Positions 27,181 to 34,898 of a DNA stretch of 64,000 nucleotides are shown in pieces. The notes beneath the pieces were generated by a model that worked only from the letters and a program-made list of their open reading frames with translations, did not search any database and had not been told where the DNA came from. The DNA is from Catenuloplanes atrovinosus. Its GTDB lineage: Bacteria > Actinomycetota > Actinomycetes > Mycobacteriales > Micromonosporaceae. The translations under genes and the position numbers were made by a program. The stretch lies in contig NZ_JAVDYB010000001.1 of the NCBI RefSeq assembly GCF_031458235.1, forward strand, positions 7,899,001 through 7,963,000, given 5' to 3'. Every line of letters starts with the position of its first letter. Within the stretch, counting starts at the first letter, position 1.

Positions 27181-27361
27181 CCTTGCGAGAACGCCGGGCG
27201 GCCGTGATGACCGTCCGCTCAACGTTTCGGTGTCGCCCCTGCGGGTGACCTGGGCGTTTTAAGTATCTTGCCCCGACTCCTCAAGATTCGACGTCTGAAT
27301 GCTGCGCAATTGCAAAGCGTACGGCTCGTCCCCGTCGTGAACAAGCTTCCCAGTCCGTTAC

Positions 27362-27410
27362 CCGTGGTGCCCACGTGATTGAACGTGAGTCACCGTGATC
27401 GTACACGTGT
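27362..27410. repeat. Helically phased array of five NCGTG repeats
   Basis: CCGTG or ACGTG pentamers begin at 27362, 27373, 27383, 27393 and 27405, spacings of 11, 10, 10 and 12 bp. Three share the longer form NCGTGANT. The array lies between the divergent secretion-like operon and folP, so a protein binding one face of the helix could act on either. Confidence 0.5.
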
Positions 27411-27509
27411 TCTAAGAAAATCGGGACAAGATCCAACTTTCCACCCGGTACGCCGAGGCCCGATGGTATGACGTCGACGGGCCCGCCGGGTGCTCGTTCA
27501 CCCACTCGC

Positions 27510-27515
27510 TACCGT
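27510..27515 (+). promoter_or_regulatory. -10 hexamer for leaderless folP
   Basis: TACCGT ends six bases before the GTG at 27522, with no ribosome site between. Confidence 0.55.
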
Positions 27516-27521
27516 TTGGCT

Positions 27522-28373
27522 GTGACTGATCTGCACGCCCTCCAGGGCCCGGTCGTGATGGGAATTCTGAACGTCACGCCGGACTCGTTCTCCGACGGCG
27601 GCCGGTACGCCGACCGGGACGCCGCGGTCGCGCACGGCGTGGCCATGCGCGCGGACGGCGCGGCCCTGGTGGACGTGGGCGGCGAGTCCACCCGTCCGGG
27701 CGCGGCCCGGGTCGACGCGGAGGAGGAGTCCCGCCGGGTGCTGCCGGTGATCCGCGAGCTCGCCGCGGCGGGCGTGCTGGTCAGCATCGACACCACGCGC
27801 GCGTCCGTGGCCGCCGCCGCGATCGCGGCCGGCGCGGTCGCGGTCAACGACGTCTCCGGCGGGCTCGCTGATCCGGAGATGGCCAAGGTGGTCGCGGCCG
27901 AGGGCGTACCGTGGGTCCTGATGCACTGGCGCGGCCACTCGCAGCGGATGCAGCAGCTGGCGGTCTACGGCGACGTGGTGGCGGAGGTGCGTGCGGAGCT
28001 GTCCCGGCGGGTGGACGACGCGCTGGCCGCGGGCGTGGCCGCCGACAAGATCATCATCGATCCCGGCCTGGGGTTCGCCAAGGACGCCGCGCACAACTGG
28101 GAGCTGACCCGCCACCTCGGCGCGCTGCTGTCCCTGGGCTTCCCGCTGCTCTTCGCGTCCAGCCGCAAGTCCTACCTGGGCAGCCTGCTGGCGGGTCCGG
28201 ACGGCACGCCCCGGCCGGCCGGCGGGCAGCGCGACGCGGCCACCGTGGCGACCAGCGTGCTCGCGGTCGCGGCCGGCGCCTGGGGCGTCCGCGTGCACCA
28301 GGTCCGGGACACGGTGGACGCGATCGCGGTCTGGAAGGCCTCCGGCGCACCCCGGCTGAGGGAGACGGCATGA
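27522..28373 (+). CDS. folP: Dihydropteroate synthase FolP
   Basis: FolP condenses para-aminobenzoate with 6-hydroxymethyl-7,8-dihydropterin pyrophosphate and is the target of sulfonamides. The signatures [15 protein letters not shown] (from residue 13) and [11 protein letters not shown] are present, and the TIM-barrel segments follow to ASSRKSYLG near residue 225. The GTG at 27522 (283 residues) is chosen because the first signature then falls at the usual distance from the N-terminus. An in-frame ATG at 27468 would add 18 residues that cover the candidate promoter. It overlaps folB by four bases (ATGA). Confidence 0.96.
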   Translation: MTDLHALQGPVVMGILNVTPDSFSDGGRYADRDAAVAHGVAMRADGAALVDVGGESTRPGAARVDAEEESRRVLPVIRELAAAGVLVSIDTTRASVAAAAIAAGAVAVNDVSGGLADPEMAKVVAAEGVPWVLMHWRGHSQRMQQLAVYGDVVAEVRAELSRRVDDALAAGVAADKIIIDPGLGFAKDAAHNWELTRHLGALLSLGFPLLFASSRKSYLGSLLAGPDGTPRPAGGQRDAATVATSVLAVAAGAWGVRVHQVRDTVDAIAVWKASGAPRLRETA

Positions 28374-28732
28374 CCGACCGGATCACGCTGCGCGGCCTGC
28401 GGGTGCGCGGCAACCACGGCGTGTACGACTTCGAGCGCGCCCAGGGGCAGGACTTCCTGATCGACGTGGATCTGGAGCTGGACCTGGCCCGCGCCGCCGC
28501 CTCCGACGACGTGGCGGACACCGTGCACTACGGCGAGTTGGCCGAGCGGCTGGTCGCGATCACGGCCGGCGAGCCGGTGAACCTGATCGAGACGCTGGCC
28601 GACCGCCTGGTCACCGCGTGCCTGGACGACGCCCGGGTGAGCGCCGCGACCGTGACCGTGCACAAGCCACAGGCGCCGATCCCGCACGAGTTCGCGGACG
28701 TGGCGGTCACGCTGCGCCGGAGCCGGCCGTGA
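28370..28732 (+). CDS. folB: Dihydroneopterin aldolase FolB
   Basis: FolB cleaves 7,8-dihydroneopterin to 6-hydroxymethyl-7,8-dihydropterin and glycolaldehyde, two steps before FolP. The 120-residue product has the conserved [16 protein letters not shown] start, the catalytic-region segment VHYGELAE, and the IETLADRL helix. The ATG overlaps the folP stop and its own stop overlaps the folK start, so the three folate genes are translationally coupled. Confidence 0.96.
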   Translation: MTDRITLRGLRVRGNHGVYDFERAQGQDFLIDVDLELDLARAAASDDVADTVHYGELAERLVAITAGEPVNLIETLADRLVTACLDDARVSAATVTVHKPQAPIPHEFADVAVTLRRSRP

Positions 28733-29256
28733 CTCGCGCGCTGCTGTCGATCGGCGGCAATCTGGGCGACCGGCTCGCGCACCTGCGCGCGGCCGTGGCC
28801 GGGCTCGGCGACACGGTGCTGGTGGTGTCCGGTGTCTACGAGACACCGCCGTGGGGCGATGCGGACCAGCCGTCCTACCTGAACGCCGCGGTGATGGTCG
28901 CGGCGCCGGACCGCGGCCCGCGCGACTGGCTGGAGACCGCGTGGCGGCTGGAGGCGGAGGCCGGGCGCACCCGCGACCCGGAGCGCCGGTTCGGACCGCG
29001 CACGCTGGACGTGGACGTGATCGCGGTGTGGGCCGACGACGGCACGCCGGTGCTCAGCGACGACGAGCGGCTGACGCTGCCGCACCCGCGCGCGCACCTG
29101 CGCGCGTTCGTGCTGCGGCCGTGGATCGACATCGACCCGTTCGGCGCCGTGCCCGGTCACGGCTCCCTCGACGTGCTCCTCCGGGAGGGACCGGCCGCGG
29201 CCGACGCCGGAGGAATCCAGCCACGCCCGGACTTGACGCTAGAGTTCTCAAGGTGA
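28729..29256 (+). CDS. folK: 2-amino-4-hydroxy-6-hydroxymethyldihydropteridine pyrophosphokinase FolK
   Basis: FolK transfers pyrophosphate from ATP to hydroxymethyldihydropterin, making the FolP substrate. The family signatures SIGGNLGDR (residues 7-15), VYETPPWG and [13 protein letters not shown] are intact. Length is 175 residues. The GTG at 28729 overlaps the folB TGA. The end overlaps the DUF3180 start by four bases, extending the coupled chain. Confidence 0.96.
   Translation: MTRALLSIGGNLGDRLAHLRAAVAGLGDTVLVVSGVYETPPWGDADQPSYLNAAVMVAAPDRGPRDWLETAWRLEAEAGRTRDPERRFGPRTLDVDVIAVWADDGTPVLSDDERLTLPHPRAHLRAFVLRPWIDIDPFGAVPGHGSLDVLLREGPAAADAGGIQPRPDLTLEFSR
29240..29245 (+). promoter_or_regulatory. 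Internal -10 hexamer for the DUF3180 gene
   Basis: TAGAGT lies in the last codons of folK and ends seven bases before the GTG at 29253. It may add a leaderless promoter inside the folate operon. Confidence 0.45.
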
Positions 29257-29777
29257 GCGAGCGCAGCGAGCAGGCCCCCGATCCGGCGCCCCCGCCGCCG
29301 ACCATGGGCCCGACTCGGGCCTCCACCCTCCTGGTCGCCGCGCTCGCGGCCGCCGCGGTCGGGTGGCTGCTGATCAGTGGCCTCTACTACGGCGAGACCG
29401 GGGTCTCGGTCCCGTGGCTGCCGACCGTCACCATCGCCGCGCTGGCGATCCTGGAGGCGTTCCTGGCGTACAACACGAGGGCGCGGATCGACCGCAAGCC
29501 CGGGCACGACCCGGTCGAGCCGCTGGCCGTGGCGCGGTTCGTGGTGCTGGCCAAGGCGTCCTCGCTGGCCGGTGCGATCTTCGCGGGCTTCTGCACGTCG
29601 CTGCTGGTCTGGCTGCTGATCGAGCAGACCCGGGCGGCGACCGAGGACCGGCCGTCCGCGGCCGGCGGCCTGATCGCCTCCGTGGCGCTGATCGCGGCCG
29701 CGCTCTGGCTGGAGCGCGCCTGCCGCGTCCCGGACCGCCCGGACGACGACGTGCCCGGACCCGGCCGAAAGCCGTGA
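29253..29777 (+). CDS. DUF3180 membrane protein
   Basis: The 174-residue protein has four hydrophobic helices (about residues 26-45, 53-70, 97-118 and 134-152) and matches the actinobacterial DUF3180 family, which is regularly found after folK (Rv3605c in M. tuberculosis, as recalled). Function is unknown. The GTG overlaps the folK stop. An in-frame ATG at 29304, 17 codons later, gives the more usual family N-terminus MGPTRAS. The first codons contain the sequence GTGAGCGAGCGCAGCGAGC, a short motif that recurs in variant form at 31244. Confidence 0.85.
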   Translation: MSERSEQAPDPAPPPPTMGPTRASTLLVAALAAAAVGWLLISGLYYGETGVSVPWLPTVTIAALAILEAFLAYNTRARIDRKPGHDPVEPLAVARFVVLAKASSLAGAIFAGFCTSLLVWLLIEQTRAATEDRPSAAGGLIASVALIAAALWLERACRVPDRPDDDVPGPGRKP

Positions 29778-29916
29778 AATCCCGGTAGTGCAGCGACAGG
29801 GGTGACGGCCGAGCCGCCGCGCGGGTACGGTGCGTCCGAACGGCCCCGCCGAGGCGGAGCCGACGCGACAACGCAGGCACGGGCGCGGTGCCGCGTCACC
29901 ACAGGAGGCGCGCGAG

Positions 29917-31209
29917 ATGGCGTACGACGAGCCGGCCTACCGGCGGCGCGACGGCGAGACCGACTCCACGGACGCGACCACCCGGATGTCCCGCGGCTAC
30001 GGGCAGCCGGAGACCGGATACCGGCCGGAGGGCAGCCACCGCCGCGAGGAGCAGTACGCGCCGCAGTACGCCACCACGGCCGAGACCCGCGTGCCGGACT
30101 ACGCCGAGGCCCCGCGGGTCACGCAGGCCGCGCTGGACGACGCGTTCGACGACCCGGCCCACGGCGAGGTCGGCCGCGACCGGATGGCCGTCCACTTCCT
30201 CTGGGAGTTCGTGCTGCTGCTGGCCGCCGGTGGCCTCGGCTACCTGCTCTACGCCTCGCAGCGCGACGCGGTGACCGGCGCGGCGCTGGACCAGCTCCTG
30301 GTGCAGGGCGCCGCGCTCGGCCTGCTCGCGCTCGGCGCCGCCGCCACGCTGCGCACCGCCGCGCCGAACCTGGCGATCGGCCCGGTCGCGGTCGCGTCCG
30401 CACTGCACTTCGCGGAGAACGGTGACACCGGCGTGCTCCAGGCGGCCGGCGTGGCCCTGGTGGTCGGCCTGGTCGGCGGCCTGCTCCTGGCGCTGCTCGT
30501 GGTCGGCTTCCACGTGCCCGGCTGGGCGGCGAGCCTGGCGGCCGCGCTCGGCGTGATCGTCTACATCCAGCTGCGCCCGGGCCCGGTCGACGTGCAGGGC
30601 GACTACGACCCGACCCGGCACGCGGTCTACCTGTTCGGCGGCTTCGCGGCGCTGACCATCATCGGCGGGCTGCTCGGCCTGATCAAGAACGTGCGGCGGA
30701 CCGTGGGCCGGTTCCGGCCGGTCGGCGACCCGGCGGACCGGCGCGGCGTCGGCGGCGCGGTGGTGACGGCCGGCGCGATCGTGTTCTCCTCCGTGCTCGC
30801 GGTGGGCGCGGGCGTGCTGATCGCGTCCGGGAACGACACACCGGTCGTACCGTCGGTGGGCCTGGAGTGGACCGGGCTGGCGCTCGGCGCGGCGCTGGTC
30901 GGCGGCACGTCCGCCTACGGCCGGCGCGGCGGTGTCCTGGGCACGCTGCTCGCGGTCGCCGTCCTCACCATGTTCCTGCGCTACCAGGACCTGGAGGGCT
31001 GGGACATCTCCACCTACGCCACGGCCGCGGTCGCGGTGGCCGGCGGCCTGGTGGTCACGCGCCTGGTGGAGACGTTCGGCCGGCCCGCGCCCGCGGCGGA
31101 CACGCAGTGGACGGAACCGCCGGCCGCGACGACCTGGCAGGCGCCGCCCGCGGAGCCCGGCCCGGCCCCGCGGACCGACCCGTGGGACAGCAGCCGCTGG
31201 GGATCCTGA
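29917..31209 (+). CDS. Polytopic membrane protein resembling ABC permeases
   Basis: The 430-residue product has a charged, tyrosine-rich cytosolic N-terminus of ~95 residues (with degenerate GYGQPETGYRPEG repeats). About nine or ten hydrophobic helices follow from residue ~98 to ~370, then a proline-rich C-terminal tail. The glycine-rich helices resemble RbsC-type permeases, but no cognate ATPase or binding protein is adjacent, so transport is not established. AGGAGG nine bases upstream fixes the ATG at 29917. Its place after DUF3180 suggests it is the counterpart of the conserved membrane protein at that position in other actinobacteria. Confidence 0.75.
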   Translation: MAYDEPAYRRRDGETDSTDATTRMSRGYGQPETGYRPEGSHRREEQYAPQYATTAETRVPDYAEAPRVTQAALDDAFDDPAHGEVGRDRMAVHFLWEFVLLLAAGGLGYLLYASQRDAVTGAALDQLLVQGAALGLLALGAAATLRTAAPNLAIGPVAVASALHFAENGDTGVLQAAGVALVVGLVGGLLLALLVVGFHVPGWAASLAAALGVIVYIQLRPGPVDVQGDYDPTRHAVYLFGGFAALTIIGGLLGLIKNVRRTVGRFRPVGDPADRRGVGGAVVTAGAIVFSSVLAVGAGVLIASGNDTPVVPSVGLEWTGLALGAALVGGTSAYGRRGGVLGTLLAVAVLTMFLRYQDLEGWDISTYATAAVAVAGGLVVTRLVETFGRPAPAADTQWTEPPAATTWQAPPAEPGPAPRTDPWDSSRWGS

Positions 31210-31230
31210 GCCGCGTGGCCGCGCGCCGGA

Positions 31231-31236
31231 TAGGCT
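31231..31236 (+). promoter_or_regulatory. -10 hexamer in front of a leaderless small ORF
   Basis: TAGGCT ends seven bases before the ATG at 31244, the geometry seen before other leaderless starts here. Confidence 0.55.
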
Positions 31237-31243
31237 CCCTGGC

Positions 31244-31321
31244 ATGAGCGAGCTCGCGAGCGAATCACCGGCGCAGTGCCTCACCGGGCATGGCCGCAGC
31301 CGTCAGGGGACGTCGGCATGA
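31244..31321 (+). CDS. Candidate leaderless 25-residue upstream ORF
   Basis: This small ORF begins seven bases after TAGGCT and encodes MSELASESPAQCLTGHGR plus seven more residues. It ends in a TGA that overlaps the ATG of the next gene (ATGA at 31318-31321). The arrangement implies that ribosomes start on the leaderless mRNA end, translate the short peptide and re-start at 31318. It contains one cysteine and no hydrophobic stretch, so a regulatory role is more likely than a functional peptide. The first codons match a short motif common at actinobacterial gene starts. Confidence 0.45.
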   Translation: MSELASESPAQCLTGHGRSRQGTSA

Positions 31322-31647
31322 CCGGAGCATCCGCCGGGACCGGGGCCGGCGTCGGCGCGAACCACGCCCGGTTCGCGGAGTTGGACGCGCTGCCGACCGA
31401 GGAGCTGCGCCAGCGGGCGTTCGCGCTCGCCCGTGAGCGCCACGATCTGAAGTTCTTCTGGTCGATCTTCGAGCACCTGCCGCACTCGGACGACGCCGCG
31501 GAGCGCGACGATGGCCTCAGCTCGATCGGCCCGACGGTGGATCACGCGGTGGCGCTCTGGCGCGAGTTCACCGGCCACGCCTCGTACGGCGACAACGAGC
31601 CGATCCTGCGCGCCGCCTTCATCGACTATCTGCTCAAAAACGACTAA
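31318..31647 (+). CDS. Conserved small helical protein of unknown function
   Basis: The 109-residue soluble protein begins with a glycine/alanine-rich stretch, then charged helices (FAELDALPTEELRQRAFALA, RHDLKFFWSIFEHLPHS). I recognise it as an actinobacterial hypothetical type but cannot assign a family or function. It overlaps the short upstream ORF by ATGA, so its translation probably depends on it. No Shine-Dalgarno sequence precedes the ATG. Confidence 0.7.
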   Translation: MTGASAGTGAGVGANHARFAELDALPTEELRQRAFALARERHDLKFFWSIFEHLPHSDDAAERDDGLSSIGPTVDHAVALWREFTGHASYGDNEPILRAAFIDYLLKND

Positions 31648-31706
31648 ATCTCGGATATAGGTACGCGTGGTTTGGCCGTGTCCGCGGGCTGGGCACATAC
31701 GCCGGC

Positions 31707-32201
31707 ATGGCTCTCACCAATCGTTACAAATCCGCAACCGGCGCGGGCACGGCCGCCGCGCTCATACTCGTCCTCGTCTTCGGTAGCCCCTGGTACGCGG
31801 GCTGGGTGACGGACAACACCGACCCGGGCACGGCCGGCGGCTGGTTCCTCCAGCTGCTGGCCTGGCCCCGGTGGTACCTGGACAGCGACGACTCGCTGCA
31901 GGACGTGCTCGCCGCGGACCTCAAGGCGATCCTGGTCGTCGCGCTGACCGCGCTGTTCCTCTACCTGCTCCCCGGCTCCCAGCTGGCGCGGGCGCGAGGC
32001 ACGCTCAGCCAGTTCTTCGCGGGCTGGTCGTCGTACGTCTTCGCCGGCGCGTTCGCCGCACTGGTCACCACGCTGGTCCAGTCCAACCCGTCGCTGCTCG
32101 GCGCGTTCAAGGCGGCCGGCGACGGCACCACCTACGGCTTCTTCGTCGGCTGGCTCGTCGGGCTGGTGACGCTCGGCAGCTGGCGCGGCACCCGGAGCTG
32201 A
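31707..32201 (+). CDS. Four-helix membrane protein, unknown function
   Basis: The 164-residue product has predicted helices at about residues 12-30, 68-88, 105-125 and 140-157, joined by short loops rich in aspartate and tryptophan (AWPRWYLDSDDS). No motif links it to a known transporter or enzyme. It is followed by a strong terminator hairpin and is convergent with the ABC ATPase gene. Confidence 0.72.
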   Translation: MALTNRYKSATGAGTAAALILVLVFGSPWYAGWVTDNTDPGTAGGWFLQLLAWPRWYLDSDDSLQDVLAADLKAILVVALTALFLYLLPGSQLARARGTLSQFFAGWSSYVFAGAFAALVTTLVQSNPSLLGAFKAAGDGTTYGFFVGWLVGLVTLGSWRGTRS

Positions 32202-32207
32202 CCGCGA

Positions 32208-32244
32208 CGTGCGGCCGGGCTCCCCAGCCGGGCCCGGCCGCACG
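32208..32244. terminator. Bidirectional hairpin terminator
   Basis: A perfect 13-bp stem (32208-32220 with 32232-32244) and an 11-base loop sit in the 53-bp gap between two convergent genes. Confidence 0.75.
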
Positions 32245-32254
32245 CCGTGAGATC

Positions 32255-33229
32255 TCAGGAGCCCGGCGTCAGCAGCCGGTCGCGGGTCAGCACGCCGAGC
32301 TCGCGCCCGTCCGAGACGATCCGCACCCGGTCGGTGCCGGCGCCGAGCATCCGGGCCAGCACGTCGTAGAGCGTGGTGTCGAGATCCACGTCCAGCAGCC
32401 CGTTCGCCGCGCCGGCCGGCTCCAGCATGTCCCGGCTGACCCGGGTCACGGACAGCCGCCGGATCGCCCGGTCCGTACCCACGAACTCGCGGACGAAGTC
32501 CGAGGCCGGCGTGCCGAGCAACTCGGCCGGCGCCGCGAACTGCTCCAGGTGACCGCCCTGGGAGAGCACCGCGATCCGGTCCCCGAGCCGAACCGCCTCG
32601 TCCAGGTCGTGCGTCACCAGCACGATCGTCTTGCGCACCTCGGCCTGCAGGCGCAGGAACTCCTCCTGCAGCCGGGCCCGCACGATCGGGTCGACCGCGG
32701 AGAACGGCTCGTCCATCAGCAGCACCACCGGGTCGGCCGCCAGCGCGCGGGCCACGCCGACGCGCTGCCGCTGACCGCCGGAGAGCTCCTTCGGGTAGCG
32801 GCCGCCGTGGACGGACGGGTCCAGGCCGACCAGCTCCAGCAGCTCGTCCACGCGCGCCCGGACGCGCGCCTTCGGCCAGCCGAGCAGCGTGGGAACGGTG
32901 CCGACGTTGGTCCGGATGGTCTGGTGCGGGAAGAGGCCGACGTTCTGGATCACGTAGCCGATCCGGCGCCGCAGGTGCACCGGGTCGAGCCGGGTGACGT
33001 CCTCGCCGTCGATCAGCAGCCGCCCGCCGGTCGGCTCGATCAGCCGGTTGATCATCCGTAGTACGGTCGACTTGCCGCACCCCGAGGGCCCGATCAGCAC
33101 CGCCAGCTCGCCGGCCCGCACCTCCAGGCTCAGCTCGCGCACCGCCTTCGTACCGTCGTCGAACGTCTTGCTGACCTGGTCCAGCGTGATGGTGGCGGCC
33201 TTCTGTCCGCCGCCCACGGTAGGTTCCAC
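32255..33229 (-). CDS. ABC importer ATPase, quaternary amine (OpuCA/ProV-like) type
   Basis: This 324-residue ATPase would power uptake of glycine betaine or a similar osmolyte. It has Walker A GPSGCGKST, signature LSGGQRQRV, Walker B VVLLMDEPFSAVD and H-loop THDLDEA. A single CBS-like domain follows at the C-terminus (DVDLDTTLYDVLARML, then GVLTRDRLL), which in this family senses ionic strength. The GTG at 33229 has GAGAGGA upstream, within the start of the divergent permease gene; a GTG at 33217 is an alternative. Its start lies two bases from the permease start on the other strand, unlike the usual co-directional opu operon. Confidence 0.9.
   Translation of the reverse strand: MEPTVGGGQKAATITLDQVSKTFDDGTKAVRELSLEVRAGELAVLIGPSGCGKSTVLRMINRLIEPTGGRLLIDGEDVTRLDPVHLRRRIGYVIQNVGLFPHQTIRTNVGTVPTLLGWPKARVRARVDELLELVGLDPSVHGGRYPKELSGGQRQRVGVARALAADPVVLLMDEPFSAVDPIVRARLQEEFLRLQAEVRKTIVLVTHDLDEAVRLGDRIAVLSQGGHLEQFAAPAELLGTPASDFVREFVGTDRAIRRLSVTRVSRDMLEPAGAANGLLDVDLDTTLYDVLARMLGAGTDRVRIVSDGRELGVLTRDRLLTPGS
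33220..33225 (+). promoter_or_regulatory. -10 hexamer for leaderless permease gene
   Basis: TAGGTT ends six bases before the ATG at 33232 and lies within the first codons of the divergent ATPase gene. Confidence 0.5.
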
Positions 33230-33231
33230 GT

Positions 33232-33939
33232 ATGTCCTCTCGGCAATGGGTGTTATGGAGCGTGCAGTACGCCGATGCACCCGGCAACCCGTGGTTCTCC
33301 TGGCAGTACCTGCGGGACAACTCCGACACGGTGCTGTCCGCGCTCGTCGAGCACGTGACCCTGACCACCCAGGCGGTGGCGCTCGCGGCGGCGGTCGGGC
33401 TCCCGCTGGCGGTGCTCGCCTACTGGTTCCGGCCGCTCACCGGCCCGATTCTCGCACTCTCCGGCGTGCTCTACACCATCCCGTCGCTGGCCCTGCTCGC
33501 GTTCGTCGCCCCGCTGGTCGGCACCACGCGCCCGGCCTCGGTGTTGATCGCCCTGGTCCTCTACGCGCTGCTGCTCATCGTGCGCAACGCGCTGGCGGGA
33601 CTGAACCAGCTTCCGGCCGAGGTCCTGGACGCGGCGCGGGGCATGGGGTACGGACGGGTGGCCCGGCTTTTCCGGGTGGACCTTCCGCTGGCCGTCCCGG
33701 CGATCCTCACCGGCCTGCGCCTGGCCACCGTCTCCACCGTGGCGCTGGTCACGGTCGGCTCGCTGATCGGCTACGGCGGGCTCGGCGATCTGATCCTGGG
33801 CGGTTTCCGGAACAACTTCTACAAGGCGGAGATCCTCACCGGCACCGTGCTCTGCGTGGCGCTGGGCCTGCTGCTGGACCTGCTGCTGGCCGGCGCCGGG
33901 CGACTGCTCACGCCGTGGACGAGAGGGGCCCGCGGATGA
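33232..33939 (+). CDS. ABC importer permease, OpuCB-like
   Basis: The 235-residue inner-membrane subunit has about five helices and the conserved permease EAA-type loop containing LDAARGMGYGRVARLFRVDL, which docks on the ATPase. It matches the first permease of betaine/choline OpuC-type importers. Codon 8 is TTA (33253-33255), very rare in such GC-rich genomes and in Streptomyces a marker of bldA control. The next permease overlaps by ATGA. The second permease, a binding lipoprotein and the divergent ATPase complete the importer. Confidence 0.9.
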   Translation: MSSRQWVLWSVQYADAPGNPWFSWQYLRDNSDTVLSALVEHVTLTTQAVALAAAVGLPLAVLAYWFRPLTGPILALSGVLYTIPSLALLAFVAPLVGTTRPASVLIALVLYALLLIVRNALAGLNQLPAEVLDAARGMGYGRVARLFRVDLPLAVPAILTGLRLATVSTVALVTVGSLIGYGGLGDLILGGFRNNFYKAEILTGTVLCVALGLLLDLLLAGAGRLLTPWTRGARG

Positions 33940-34643
33940 ACGCGATCGACCAGGCGATCGTCTGGCTCAACGACCCGCTCAACTGGACGAACCCCGGCGG
34001 CATCCTGGACCGGCTGGGCGAGCACCTGTGGATCTCGTTCGCCGCGGTCGCGATCGGCTGCCTGGTCGCCTGGCCGATCGGCCTCTGGCTGGGGCACACC
34101 GGCCGGGGCGGCGGCGCGGTGGTGTTGATCTCCAACGTCACGCTGGCCATCCCCACGGTCGCGCTGCTGACCATCCTGCCGCTGACGCCGCTCGGCTTCG
34201 GCCGCCCGCCGGTGATCCTGGCGCTGGCCGTGTTCGCGGTGCCGCCGCTGCTGGCCAACGCCTACACCGGCGTGCGGGAGATCGACCCGGAGGCGCGGGA
34301 CGCGGCGCGCGGCATGGGCCTGTCCGGCCGGCAGTTGCTCACCCGGGTGGAGCTGGCGCTGGCCGTGCCGTACCTGGCGACCGGCTTCCGGACCGCGTCC
34401 GTGCAGGTGGTGGCCACGGCCGCGCTGGCGTCCTTCGTGAACGGCGGCGGCCTCGGGCAGATCATCAGCGCCGGCTTCGGGCTGGGCATGTCGGTCGGCG
34501 GCGGGCAGATCCTGGCCGGCGCGCTGCTGGTGGCACTGCTCGCGCTCGGCATCGAGGGGTTGCTGGCGCTGCTGGAGCGCGCGCTCACGCCGCGCCCGCT
34601 GCGCCGCCCGCGCCGGGTCCGCCGCCGCCCGGCGACGGCCTGA
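33936..34643 (+). CDS. ABC importer permease, OpuCD-like
   Basis: This 235-residue protein is the second permease of the importer, with five to six helices and the docking loop EARDAARGMGLSGRQLLTRVEL. The gene starts in the ATGA overlap with the upstream permease, so stoichiometric translation is likely. It ends in a short basic tail (RRPRRVRRR). A hairpin follows the stop, and the binding-protein gene begins 255 bp further on with its own signals. Confidence 0.92.
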   Translation: MNAIDQAIVWLNDPLNWTNPGGILDRLGEHLWISFAAVAIGCLVAWPIGLWLGHTGRGGGAVVLISNVTLAIPTVALLTILPLTPLGFGRPPVILALAVFAVPPLLANAYTGVREIDPEARDAARGMGLSGRQLLTRVELALAVPYLATGFRTASVQVVATAALASFVNGGGLGQIISAGFGLGMSVGGGQILAGALLVALLALGIEGLLALLERALTPRPLRRPRRVRRRPATA

Positions 34644-34651
34644 CGCGGGTG

Positions 34652-34683
34652 CCCGCTGAGCGAAGAATGACAAGCTCAGCGGG
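34652..34683 (+). terminator. Hairpin after the permease genes
   Basis: A perfect 10-bp stem (34652-34661 with 34674-34683) and 12-base loop begin nine bases after the second permease stop. It could terminate or attenuate transcription before the binding-protein gene. Confidence 0.6.
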
Positions 34684-34898
34684 AATAACGGCGACGATGT
34701 TCCAATCATGAACGCGGACGGGATATGGATCATGACGATCCGGTGACAAGTAACCGCGAAAGTTGTCGTACCCGCCGGTCACGATGTTGGGTGAGACAGC
34801 GCGGGCGGTCCCGATCCTGGTGCATGACCAGGCATCCGTCCGTCGGACACGCGGCCGTCCCCGCCCGGGGGCGCGCCGGGACACGGAAGGCGGGCACA

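Noticed and set aside
27126-27521. Attachment site of an integrative element
   Set aside because: No direct repeat matching the folE side of the block and no tRNA gene were found, so element boundaries cannot be supported.
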